Source of the DNA: an uncultured Novosphingobium sp.
GTDB lineage: Bacteria; Pseudomonadota; Alphaproteobacteria; Sphingomonadales; Sphingomonadaceae
Assembly (NCBI GenBank): GCA_938005655.1
Contig: CALLNA010000003.1
Coordinates: 1 to 19,902 of the forward strand
Direction: 5' to 3'
DNA: 19,902 bases
This document shows, piece after piece, positions 8,088 to 14,797 of this stretch. The notes beneath the pieces were generated by a model that worked only from the letters and a program-made list of their open reading frames with translations, had not been told where the DNA came from and ran no database searches. Numbering within the stretch: position 1 is the first letter of the stretch; each line of letters starts with the position of its first letter. The position numbers and the translations under genes were made by a program.

Positions 8088-8506
8088 TGCTGCCCGTGGC
8101 CCTTGCCGCCGCCGCGTTGGAGGCGGAGACCCTTCCGGCCTGCCGGGTCATGGCCGCCCCGGCGCGCGCGGGCGAGGTGGTCGATCCCGCGCTGACGACC
8201 GCGGCGCCCTGCTCGCCGGACGGGCCGCCGCGCCGCCTGCGCTACGACCGCGCCGCCCGGGTGGCGCGGGCCGCGGTCGACCTCGCGCCGGGCGACGAGC
8301 TGGGCCGGGTCTTCCTGCCCGAGCGGCCGCGCGTGCTGCCCGGGGAGCGCCTGGCCGTGGCGGCGCGCATCGGCCCGATCACGGTGGCGCGCGAGGTCAC
8401 GGCGCTCCAGGCCGGAGCGTCCGGCCGCTGGCTGTTCGTGCGCGACGACGCGGGCAAGGTGTTCACGGCGCCCGCCCCGAAAACTCCCGAGGAGAACCAA
8501 CGATGA
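8087..8506 (+). CDS. flgA: P-ring assembly chaperone FlgA, short form
   Basis: FlgA is a periplasmic chaperone for P-ring (FlgI) assembly. The 139-residue product keeps the C-terminal SAF-type part: a region resembling VARAAVDLAPGDELGRVFL, then VLPGERLAVAARIGPITVAREVTALQAG. The upstream half of a standard FlgA (about 220 residues) is largely missing. The N-terminus (MLPVALAAAALEAE) is hydrophobic but lacks a basic n-region, so it is only a marginal signal peptide. The ATG at 8087 (TGATG with flgG) is preferred; an in-frame GTG lies directly before it at 8084. The call rests on the SAF-like pattern and the position between flgG and flgB. Confidence 0.72.
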   Translation: MLPVALAAAALEAETLPACRVMAAPARAGEVVDPALTTAAPCSPDGPPRRLRYDRAARVARAAVDLAPGDELGRVFLPERPRVLPGERLAVAARIGPITVAREVTALQAGASGRWLFVRDDAGKVFTAPAPKTPEENQR

Positions 8507-8850
8507 GCGGGCAACCCCTGGCCATGGCCGTCGCCGCCAAGGCGCTCGACGGCCTGGCCATGCGCATGGCGGCGATCGCCGGCAACCTCGCCAATGCCGC
8601 CTCGCCGAATTTCCGCGCGACCAGGGTCGAGTTCGAGCAGGCCCTGCAGGCGGCGGCCCGGCGCGGCGAGGATGCCGTGGCCCGGCTCAAGCTCGATTAC
8701 CAGGCGGGCGAGGCCTTCGCGCCCGGTGACGAGCGGCGGATGGACCTGATGCTGGCGGACGCGGCGCAGACCGCCTCGCGCTACGCTGCGCTGGTCGACC
8801 TGCTCGGCCGCCGCTTCTCGATCCAGCAAGCGACGATCGGAGGCCAGTGA
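8503..8850 (+). CDS. flgB: Flagellar proximal rod protein FlgB
   Basis: FlgB is the most proximal of the FlgB/C/F rod subunits. The 115-residue product has the rod-protein start AMRMAAIAGNLANAASPNFRA, then FEQALQAA, and the C-terminal DLMLADAAQTASRYAALVDLLGRRF helix. That is the usual FlgB arrangement, slightly shorter than the common ~130 residues. The ATG at 8503 is preceded by GGAGAACC and overlaps the flgA stop (ATGA). The frame runs open further upstream, but that extension is an out-of-frame shadow of flgA. Confidence 0.9.
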   Translation: MSGQPLAMAVAAKALDGLAMRMAAIAGNLANAASPNFRATRVEFEQALQAAARRGEDAVARLKLDYQAGEAFAPGDERRMDLMLADAAQTASRYAALVDLLGRRFSIQQATIGGQ

Positions 8851-9278
8851 TGGGCGTGGACCCGGTTGCGATCAGCCGCTCGGCGCTCGACGTCGAATGG
8901 CAGCGGATGCAGGTCATCGCGCAGAACCTCGCCAACGAGAACACCTCGCGCGTGGCCGGCGGCGGGACTTACCGCCCGCTGCGGCTCGTCTCGGGGCCGG
9001 AGCGCGGGTTCCCCGCCCTCCTGCGGCAGGACGGCGCGGCGGAGCCCGGCGGGGACAAGGTCCTCGGCGTCGAGGTCGCGGCGGGGCAGGCGCGGCGGGT
9101 CCGGGACCCCAGCCATCCCGATGCCGACGCGACGGGCTACGTCGCCTATCCGGCGGTCGACCACGCGGCGGAGATGGCGCTGCTGGTCAAGACCGCGCGG
9201 GTCTATGAGGGAAATCTCACCGCCCTGGCCCTCGCGCAGCAGATGAACATGCGCGCGCTCGAGATCGGGAAGCGGTGA
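8850..9278 (+). CDS. flgC: Flagellar proximal rod protein FlgC
   Basis: FlgC is a proximal rod subunit secreted through the flagellar export gate. Family signatures in the 142-residue product: RSALDVEWQRMQVIAQNLAN followed by ENTSR, YRPLRLV, and the diagnostic RRVRDPSHPDADATGYVAYP. It ends with EMALLVKTARVYEGNLTALA and MRALEIGKR. The ATG at 8850 forms TGATG with the flgB stop and has CGGAGG at proper spacing. The GTG three bases earlier is a less likely start. Confidence 0.95.
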   Translation: MGVDPVAISRSALDVEWQRMQVIAQNLANENTSRVAGGGTYRPLRLVSGPERGFPALLRQDGAAEPGGDKVLGVEVAAGQARRVRDPSHPDADATGYVAYPAVDHAAEMALLVKTARVYEGNLTALALAQQMNMRALEIGKR

Positions 9279-9580
9279 TGGCCGGCCTGCTCCCCATCGG
9301 CAACGTCACGGGCCTGCTGTCGAGCGCCCTCGGTGGCGTCGCCCCGGCGGCTCCGGCCGGCGCCTCGTTTACCGACCTGCTGACCGCCGGGCTCAAGCAG
9401 GTCGACGCCAGGGTCGGCCAGGCCGACGCGCTGGTCCGGGCCTTCGCGGAGGGGCAGGCCGTGCCGGTCCACCAGGTGACGCTGGCGCTGGAGCAGGCGC
9501 GGCTGGCGGTCGAGCTGGCCACCCAGATCCGTACCCGCCTGATCGAGACCTACCGCGAATTCATGACGATGCAGGTCTAG
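9278..9580 (+). CDS. fliE: MS-ring/rod junction protein FliE
   Basis: FliE is the first axial substrate, linking the MS ring and export gate to the rod. The 100-residue product is of normal size and ends in the conserved FliE region: ADALVRAFAEGQAVPVHQVT, then ALEQARLAVELATQIRTRLI and ETYREFMTMQV (the typical form is L-VRNKLLEAYQEIMRMQV). It sits in the usual place between flgC and fliF, with a TGATG junction before it and a 1-base gap after it. Confidence 0.95.
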   Translation: MAGLLPIGNVTGLLSSALGGVAPAAPAGASFTDLLTAGLKQVDARVGQADALVRAFAEGQAVPVHQVTLALEQARLAVELATQIRTRLIETYREFMTMQV

Positions 9581-9581
9581 C

Positions 9582-10823
9582 ATGGCGCTCGACGATCCCG
9601 AGACCGGCGGACCCGCTTCCGCCCCGGCGATCACGCCGCTGCGCCTTGGCCTGGCCGCCGTGGCGGTGCTGGCGGCCGCCTTCCTCGCCTACTGGTTCGG
9701 GCTGCGGACGGCCTACGATCCGGTCCTGCGCGGGCTGCCGCCCGAGGACGCCGCCGACGTGGTCAAGGTCCTCGACGCGAAGAAGATCCCCTACCGCCTG
9801 GCCCATGGCGGGACCACGATCCTCGTCCCGGGCGACCAGGCCGACAAGGCGCGGATCGAGCTGGTCGGGTCGGAGCTGCCGATGCGCGGCCAGGTCGGCT
9901 TCGAGCTGTTCAACCAGTCCGACATGGGGCTGACCGAGTTCGCCCAGAAGATCAATTACCAGCGGGCGATGCAGGGCGAGCTGGCCCGGACCATCCTGAT
10001 GCTCGACGGCATCCAGTCGGTGCGGGTGCACCTCGGCATGGCCGAGCGCAGCCTGTTCCGCGACGAGCAGGCCGCGCCCAAGGCCTCGGTCGCGCTGGTG
10101 CTCAAGCCGGGGACCGCGCTGACCGAAAGCCGGGTCGGCGGCATCCAGCGGCTGGTCGCCGGGGCCGTGCCCGACCTGACGCCCGAAGCCGTCGCCGTGC
10201 TCGACGAGACCGGCAAGGTCGTCAGCCCGGTCGGGGCCGCGGAAGCCCCGCCGCTGACGTCGAGCGAGGCCCGGCTCCAGCTCTATCGCGCGAACGTCCT
10301 CGCCGCGCTGCAACGCGCCTATCCCGACCGGCGGTTCGGCATCACGGTCAGCCTGCAAGTCTCCGGCGCGCCCGCGCGCGGCGGCGGCGAGGAGAAGCCC
10401 GCCGCTCCCGACGCCGGAAAGCCCGCCGAGGATGCCGTGCGGGTGCTCGTAACCACGCCCGCGGCGCTCGACGGGGCCGTGCAGGACAAGGTGATGCAGG
10501 CGATCGGCGGTAGCATCGGCGCGGGCGCGCAACTGGCCGACGTCGCCTTCACCGTGGGCGATGCCATCGCGCCCGCCTCGCTCCCGGCCGCGCCGCCGCC
10601 CGCGCCGGACAAGGTCGTGGCGCAGAGCACCCGCGGCGCGACCGGCGCGATCGAGGGCGGCGCTCCCTCGGCCTGGTGGCTGGCGCTGCCCCTGGCGCTC
10701 GGGGCGCTCGCCCTGGCGATCTGGAGCGACCGGCGGCGCCGAGAGCGCGGCCGAGTGGGCTTGCAATCGTTCACCCGGCAGCTTCGCGAGCGGCTGGCCG
10801 CCATGCCCGAGGCGGCGGCGTGA
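9582..10823 (+). CDS. fliF: Flagellar MS-ring protein FliF, shortened
   Basis: FliF forms the inner-membrane MS ring on which the flagellum is built. TM1 lies at about residues 21-42. The RBM1/RBM2 region is well conserved (GLPPEDAADVVKVLDAKKIPY, FELFNQSDMGLTEFAQKINY, QRAMQGELARTI, SVRVHLGMAERSLF, KASVALVLKPG). RBM3 follows, with a linker of only about 30 residues (GGGEEKPAAPDAGKPAED) where most FliF proteins have a much longer beta-collar insertion. TM2 is near 361-381, then a basic tail of about 32 residues. At 413 residues it is roughly 130 shorter than usual. The long acidic cytoplasmic end that normally binds FliG is absent, matching the missing FliG next door. Confidence 0.94.
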   Translation: MALDDPETGGPASAPAITPLRLGLAAVAVLAAAFLAYWFGLRTAYDPVLRGLPPEDAADVVKVLDAKKIPYRLAHGGTTILVPGDQADKARIELVGSELPMRGQVGFELFNQSDMGLTEFAQKINYQRAMQGELARTILMLDGIQSVRVHLGMAERSLFRDEQAAPKASVALVLKPGTALTESRVGGIQRLVAGAVPDLTPEAVAVLDETGKVVSPVGAAEAPPLTSSEARLQLYRANVLAALQRAYPDRRFGITVSLQVSGAPARGGGEEKPAAPDAGKPAEDAVRVLVTTPAALDGAVQDKVMQAIGGSIGAGAQLADVAFTVGDAIAPASLPAAPPPAPDKVVAQSTRGATGAIEGGAPSAWWLALPLALGALALAIWSDRRRRERGRVGLQSFTRQLRERLAAMPEAAA

Positions 10824-11173
10824 GTGCGGTCGATCCCGTGCTGGCCGACCTCGTGGGCCTGCTCCGGACGATGCCCCAGGCGGACCGCGACTTCGTTCTC
10901 TCGGGCTTGAGCGAAGCCGAGTGCGCGCAACTGCGGCCCCTGCTCGCCCCGGAGGAGGACCTCGCCTTGTCGCCCATGCTGTCCGGCCTGGTCCGCCGCT
11001 GCGCAGCGGGCGAGGCGCACGGCCTGACCCGCTGCGCCGCCGATGGGCTGCTCGCCGCCGTCCGCCAGGGCGGGCAGGAGAGCGAGGCGGGCCGGGACGA
11101 TCCGCCCCACCGGGAGCCGCTCCGGGCGCGGCTGGCGGGCCGCGTCGCCCGCGCGCGGGGGGCCGGGGCGTGA
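10820..11173 (+). CDS. Uncharacterised 117-residue protein in the fliG position
   Basis: I do not recognise this protein. It lies exactly where fliG usually sits, between fliF and fliH, and is coupled to both by 4-base GTGA overlaps. This makes the GTG at 10820 the natural start. FliG is about 330 residues with armadillo-like domains and a charged C-terminal torque helix; none of that is visible. The N-terminal half looks helical (PVLADLVGLLRTMPQADRDF, LSGLSEAECAQLRPLLAPEE). The second half is SGLVRRCAAGEAHGLTRCAA followed by a basic, arginine-rich tail. No signal peptide or membrane segment is seen. It could be a remnant of FliG, an adaptor between FliF and FliM/FliN, or unrelated. It is probably cytoplasmic. 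Confidence 0.8.
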   Translation: MSAVDPVLADLVGLLRTMPQADRDFVLSGLSEAECAQLRPLLAPEEDLALSPMLSGLVRRCAAGEAHGLTRCAADGLLAAVRQGGQESEAGRDDPPHREPLRARLAGRVARARGAGA

Positions 11174-11838
11174 GCGCGGTCCTCTACAAGCGGTCGAGCG
11201 GCACGGCGCGGGAGGCGAGCCTGGGGCTTGCCCGCCCGGCGCGGCCCGAGCCGGTCGCCGAGCCGGACGAGCGCGATCTGGAGATCGCCAGCCTCACCGC
11301 GGAATGCGCCGACCTGCGGCGGCAGTTGCAGGCCGTGGAGGGCCGCTGGGAGAGCGAGCTGGAAGCCGCCCGCACCGAAGCGCGCCAGGCCGCTGCGCGC
11401 GAATTCCGGCAGGACGATGCGCGCCGGGTGGAGGCCCTGACCGCCGCCTTGACCGCCGCCGTCGCCTCCCTGGAGATGGGGCTGACCACGGCGGCGCGCG
11501 ATCTCGCGCCGCGCCTCGCGCACAATGCGCTGGCCCGGCTGGTGCAGGTGCGCGAGGTGGAGCGGGACTGGTTGCTGCGGGTGATCGAGCGGCGGCTCGA
11601 CCGGCTCGACGCCCAGGCGGTGGTCGGCCTGCACCTTTCCGCCGGTGAGGTTTCCGAGGACGCGCTGCGGCAATTGCGCGAGCGCTTTCCCGCGAAGGTC
11701 GAGATCGCCTGCGATCCCGCGCTCAGGCCGGGTACCGCGCGGATCGGGCTGCGCCTGGGCGCGGTCGCGGTCGATCCCGCGGCGGGCGCGGCGCACCTGC
11801 TCGCCATCCTCGATGCGGGGGGCGAGGCCGATGACTGA
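11170..11838 (+). CDS. fliH: Flagellar export ATPase regulator FliH
   Basis: FliH is the stator-like dimer that holds the FliI ATPase and delivers it to the export gate. The 222-residue product has a short N-terminal segment, then a long charged helical stretch (about residues 34-90, DLEIASLTAECADLRRQLQA onwards) suited to the coiled coil. The C-terminal domain (VEALTAALTAAVASLEMGL, RDLAPRLAHNALARLV, VVGLHLSAGEV, VEIACDPALRPGTARIGLRLG) resembles the FliH/SctL C-terminus. The start is the GTG at 11170 in a GTGA overlap. Sequence similarity is modest; the assignment also leans on its place directly before fliI, which it overlaps by 8 bases. Confidence 0.82.
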   Translation: MSAVLYKRSSGTAREASLGLARPARPEPVAEPDERDLEIASLTAECADLRRQLQAVEGRWESELEAARTEARQAAAREFRQDDARRVEALTAALTAAVASLEMGLTTAARDLAPRLAHNALARLVQVREVERDWLLRVIERRLDRLDAQAVVGLHLSAGEVSEDALRQLRERFPAKVEIACDPALRPGTARIGLRLGAVAVDPAAGAAHLLAILDAGGEADD

Positions 11839-13144
11839 CACCGCGCTGCTCTCCCGCCTCGACCGCTGTGAGCCGTTCCCGGCGCTCGGCCGGGTGACGC
11901 GCGTGACCTCGGGCGAGATCGAGGCGGACGGCCCGGCGGCGATCGTCGGCGCGCATTGCGAGATCGGCAGCCGGAGCCGCCACACTGCCCTGCGGGCGCA
12001 GGTCGTCGCGGTGGCAGAAACATCGGTCAGGCTGGTGCCGTTCGGCGCGGTCGAGGGCGTGGGCGTCGGCGATCCGGTCATATCGGTTCACGGGGCGGCC
12101 GGCGGCGTGGCCGTGGCCGGCGCGGCGCTGGCCGGGCGCGCGGTGGATGCCCTGGGACAGCCGCTCGACGGCGGCCCGGCGGTACGGGCGGCGGCCTATC
12201 GCTCGCACCTGCCGCAGATCCTCGACCGGGTCTCGCCTGCTGCGGCGCTCGCCACGGGCATCCGGGCGATCGACGGGCTCGTCACCCTGGGCCGGGGCCA
12301 GCGGATCGGGGTCTTCGCCGCCAGCGGCGTCGGCAAGACCTGGCTGGTCGAGCAGCTCGTCCGCCAGGTGGACTGCGCCCGCGTCGTCGTCTGCCAGGTC
12401 GGCGAGCGCGGGCGCGAGGTGGAGGCGCTGTGGCGCGACATTGGCGCGGCGGGCCGGCGGGAGCGGGCGACACTCGTCGCCGCGACCTCTGACGAGAGCG
12501 CGCCGATGCGCGTCCAGGCCGTGGAGACCGCGCTGACCCAGGCCGAATACTGGCGCGACGCGGGCGAGCATGTCCTGCTGATCGTCGATTCGATCACCCG
12601 CTTCGCCATGGCCCTGCGTGAGATCGGCCTTGCCGCCGGGGAACCGCCCACGGTGCGCGCCTATACGCCCAACGTGCTGCGGGAGCTGCCGCGCGTGGTC
12701 GAGCGCTGCGGGGCCGTGCGCGGCGGGGGCTCGATCACGGCGGTCTTCACCGTGCTCAGCGAGAACGACGAGGTCGATGATCCGATCGTCGAAGTGATGA
12801 AAAGCCTGCTCGACGGCCATGTCGTGCTGTCGCGGCGGCTGGCCCAGGCAGGCCATTTCCCGGCGATGGACGTGGGCCGGAGCATCAGCCGCCTGTTCGA
12901 CCGGCTCATCGATGGCGATCACGTCGCGGCGGCGCGCGTCGTCCGCGCCCACCTCGCGCGCTACGAGGAAGCGCGCATCCTGATCGAGAGCGGCATGTAC
13001 AAGAGCGGCGGCGATCCGGAGCTGGACGCCGCCGTGGCGGCGCGCGGCGCGCTGGCCGAGTTCCTGCGCCAGCCCTCCGACGCCTGCGAGGACCTGGCCG
13101 CGACCCGCCGGGCGCTGCTCCGCCTCGCCGGGCGGAGCGCCTGA
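11831..13144 (+). CDS. fliI: Flagellum-specific export ATPase FliI
   Basis: FliI is the F1-like ATPase that unloads and unfolds substrates for flagellar type III export. The 437-residue length is typical. The Walker A loop is GVFAASGVGKT (K169, T170). GERGREVEALWRD follows. The Walker B region is HVLLIVDSITRFAMALREIG with GLAAGEPPTVRAYTPNVLRE, the standard FliI/SctN signature (normally YPPSVF). The conserved VLSENDEVDDPIVEVMKSLLDGH region, VLSRRLAQAGHFPAMDV and SISR follow. The ATG at 11831 lies inside the end of fliH. The open frame extends further upstream, but there it reads as a shadow of fliH. The C-terminus contains DLAATRRAL, which recurs in FliJ. Confidence 0.96.
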   Translation: MTDTALLSRLDRCEPFPALGRVTRVTSGEIEADGPAAIVGAHCEIGSRSRHTALRAQVVAVAETSVRLVPFGAVEGVGVGDPVISVHGAAGGVAVAGAALAGRAVDALGQPLDGGPAVRAAAYRSHLPQILDRVSPAAALATGIRAIDGLVTLGRGQRIGVFAASGVGKTWLVEQLVRQVDCARVVVCQVGERGREVEALWRDIGAAGRRERATLVAATSDESAPMRVQAVETALTQAEYWRDAGEHVLLIVDSITRFAMALREIGLAAGEPPTVRAYTPNVLRELPRVVERCGAVRGGGSITAVFTVLSENDEVDDPIVEVMKSLLDGHVVLSRRLAQAGHFPAMDVGRSISRLFDRLIDGDHVAAARVVRAHLARYEEARILIESGMYKSGGDPELDAAVAARGALAEFLRQPSDACEDLAATRRALLRLAGRSA

Positions 13145-13145
13145 C

Positions 13146-13589
13146 GTGGCGGCGGCGCTCCTCGCCCAGGCGCGGGCCGTCGAGCGGCTGCGCGAGGCGC
13201 TGCGCGATGCGGCCCGCCTCGATCTCGCCGCGACCCGCCGGGCGTTGGACGCGGCGGAGCGGACGGCTGGCGCCGCGGCAGACGATCTCGGCGCGGCGCT
13301 CGGGGGATGGAACGCGGCCCTGGCGCGCCGCCGGCCCGATCCGGGCCTGTTCGGGCTGGCCGGCGCCGAGGTGGTCCGCGCCGAGGCCCGGCGCAAGGCG
13401 GCGCTCCTCGACGAGAAGATCGCGCATCAGCGCTGTGCCGAGGCGGTGGAAGGGCTGGCTCGTGCCGACGCGCGGCTCGAAGGCGCGCGCATGGTCGGCC
13501 GCGCCGCCCGGCGCGACCACGACCGCGCGCGGGAGGAGCAGGCCGCGCGCGAGGCCGAGGACGCCTTCATTCGTCGGAGGCGGGCATGA
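13146..13589 (+). CDS. fliJ: FliJ-like export chaperone/ATPase stalk protein
   Basis: FliJ is the coiled-coil stalk that fits into the FliI hexamer and helps cycle export chaperones. The 147-residue product is almost entirely charged, alanine-rich helix with few helix breakers, apart from the RRPDPGLFGLAG segment near residue 65, which could turn a two-helix hairpin. That matches the size and shape of FliJ. FliJ proteins have little sequence conservation, so the call depends largely on position directly after fliI. The start is GTG at 13146, one base after the fliI stop. DLAATRRAL near residue 30 is identical to a stretch at the FliI C-terminus. Confidence 0.68.
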   Translation: MAAALLAQARAVERLREALRDAARLDLAATRRALDAAERTAGAAADDLGAALGGWNAALARRRPDPGLFGLAGAEVVRAEARRKAALLDEKIAHQRCAEAVEGLARADARLEGARMVGRAARRDHDRAREEQAAREAEDAFIRRRRA

Positions 13590-14353
13590 CCGTGGGACAG
13601 GTCGCCACCACGGCCCGACAGGCGACGGGTGGGCGCCGGCCGGAGGCTCCGGCCGCCGAGCCTCGGACGGAATCGCGCGGCTTCGGCCGGACGCTGCACG
13701 AGCGCGCGGCGCTGACCGATCCGCAGGTGGACGGAGCGGCGCGCCTCTCGGGTTCGGCGCCGCTCGCGACCGCTTTCGACCGGGGCGGCCTTTTCGGCCG
13801 GGCGGTCGCCTGGGATCACGATCCGGCCGCCCCGCCGCTGCCCGAGGCGGAGCGGGAGCCTTCCGCTTCCACAACCGCTGCCGATGATATGGAGGTCTCG
13901 GGTGATGCGCGGGCCGCTCTGCTCGATGATCCGGACGCGGCGCTTGTCGTGCGCGGCGCGCGGTCGCCTGCGGCGGTGCTGGCCGAAGCCGCGCCCGAGG
14001 CGTCCTCCAGCGCGCCGGGCGATGCGGCTGCAACAGGAAAGGGTCCGAGCGGGCCGGTCGCGCCGGAGCGCGCGCCGCAAGGCCGGGCGCGCGAGGCGGC
14101 CGCGCCGGTCCTCCGCCCGGAGGCGCGGCGCGGCGAGCAACTGCGCAGGCAGGTCGTGGCGCAGTTCGCGCCTGTCAACGTCGTGGTCCGCGCCGCGCAG
14201 GGCATCCGGGTCGCGGCCCGGATCGGCGCGGCGCGGGCCGGCGACGCCGCCGAGATCGAGCAGGCCCTCGCCGTGGCGGTTCGCGACGCGGGCGGGGAGC
14301 TGGCCGAGCTGCGGCTCGATGGCGGGATACGGAGGAGCGGTTCATGCCGGTGA
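13586..14353 (+). CDS. fliK: FliK-position hook-length control protein, diverged
   Basis: FliK is the secreted ruler that ends hook growth and switches export specificity. The 255-residue product has a long, low-complexity, alanine/proline/charge-rich N-terminal part (about 1-185) with no obvious fold, as expected for a ruler. A compact C-terminal part (NVVVRAAQGIRVAARIGAAR, then EIEQALAVAVRDAGGELAEL) loosely resembles the FliK C-terminal switch domain. No conserved FliK signature is strong enough alone. Position between fliJ and flgD is the main support. The ATG at 13586 overlaps the fliJ stop (ATGA). The frame is open further upstream, but that is a shadow of fliJ. Alternative: an unrelated secreted protein. 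Confidence 0.6.
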   Translation: MTVGQVATTARQATGGRRPEAPAAEPRTESRGFGRTLHERAALTDPQVDGAARLSGSAPLATAFDRGGLFGRAVAWDHDPAAPPLPEAEREPSASTTAADDMEVSGDARAALLDDPDAALVVRGARSPAAVLAEAAPEASSSAPGDAAATGKGPSGPVAPERAPQGRAREAAAPVLRPEARRGEQLRRQVVAQFAPVNVVVRAAQGIRVAARIGAARAGDAAEIEQALAVAVRDAGGELAELRLDGGIRRSGSCR

Positions 14354-14796
14354 TGGGAATAGCCGCCGCCGATGCGGTGACGGGGGTGGGGACCCCATCC
14401 GCCGGATCGACCGCCCAGGCGGCCAGCAGCGCCTTCGGCCTCGGCTTCGAAGCGCTGCTCAAGATCGTCCTGACCCAGCTCACCTATCAAGACCCGCTGA
14501 AGCCGATGGACAACTTCGAGTTCGTCTCGCAGCTCGCCCAGTTCTCGCAGATCCAGCAGGGCCAGACGATGGGCGAGCGGCTGGAGGAGCTGGTCTCGGC
14601 CCAGGCCACGTCGCAGGCGACCTCGCTGCTCGGCCGCCAGGTCGACATCGCCGCGGGCAGCACGACTCTGGTCGGTAAGGTCAAGGCGGTCTCGCTCCAG
14701 GACGGCGCGGTGAAGCTGACGATCGAGACGGCGCAGGGCCAGACGATCAGCGGCCTGTCGCTGGCCCTGGTCAGCCAGGTCAGGGAGGGAAGCTGA
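14344..14796 (+). CDS. flgD: Hook-capping protein FlgD, short form
   Basis: FlgD caps the growing hook so that FlgE subunits can fold into place. The signature is excellent: LTQLTYQDPLKPMDNFEFVS followed by QLAQFSQIQQ. Then come LLGRQVDIAAG and the first strands of the C-terminal core (VKAVSLQDGAVKLTIETAQG). At 150 residues it lacks most of the usual C-terminal FlgD region (about 220 residues or more, with a tudor-like and FnIII-like domain). The ATG at 14344 is preferred because GGAGGAG lies seven bases upstream; it overlaps the end of fliK by 10 bases. A second in-frame ATG at 14353 is possible. Confidence 0.92.
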   Translation: MPVMGIAAADAVTGVGTPSAGSTAQAASSAFGLGFEALLKIVLTQLTYQDPLKPMDNFEFVSQLAQFSQIQQGQTMGERLEELVSAQATSQATSLLGRQVDIAAGSTTLVGKVKAVSLQDGAVKLTIETAQGQTISGLSLALVSQVREGS

Positions 14797-14797
14797 C

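Noticed and set aside
9561..10766. Minus-strand 401-codon frame opposite fliF (and similar long frames opposite fliI, flgE and fliP)
   Set aside because: They are antisense shadows of well-identified flagellar genes, typical of ~70% GC DNA.
9582..10823. An injectisome rather than a flagellum
   Set aside because: The switch proteins look injectisome-like, but rod (FlgB, C, F, G), hook (FlgE, FlgD), P-ring and L-ring genes are all present and intact, so a flagellar axial structure is the better reading.
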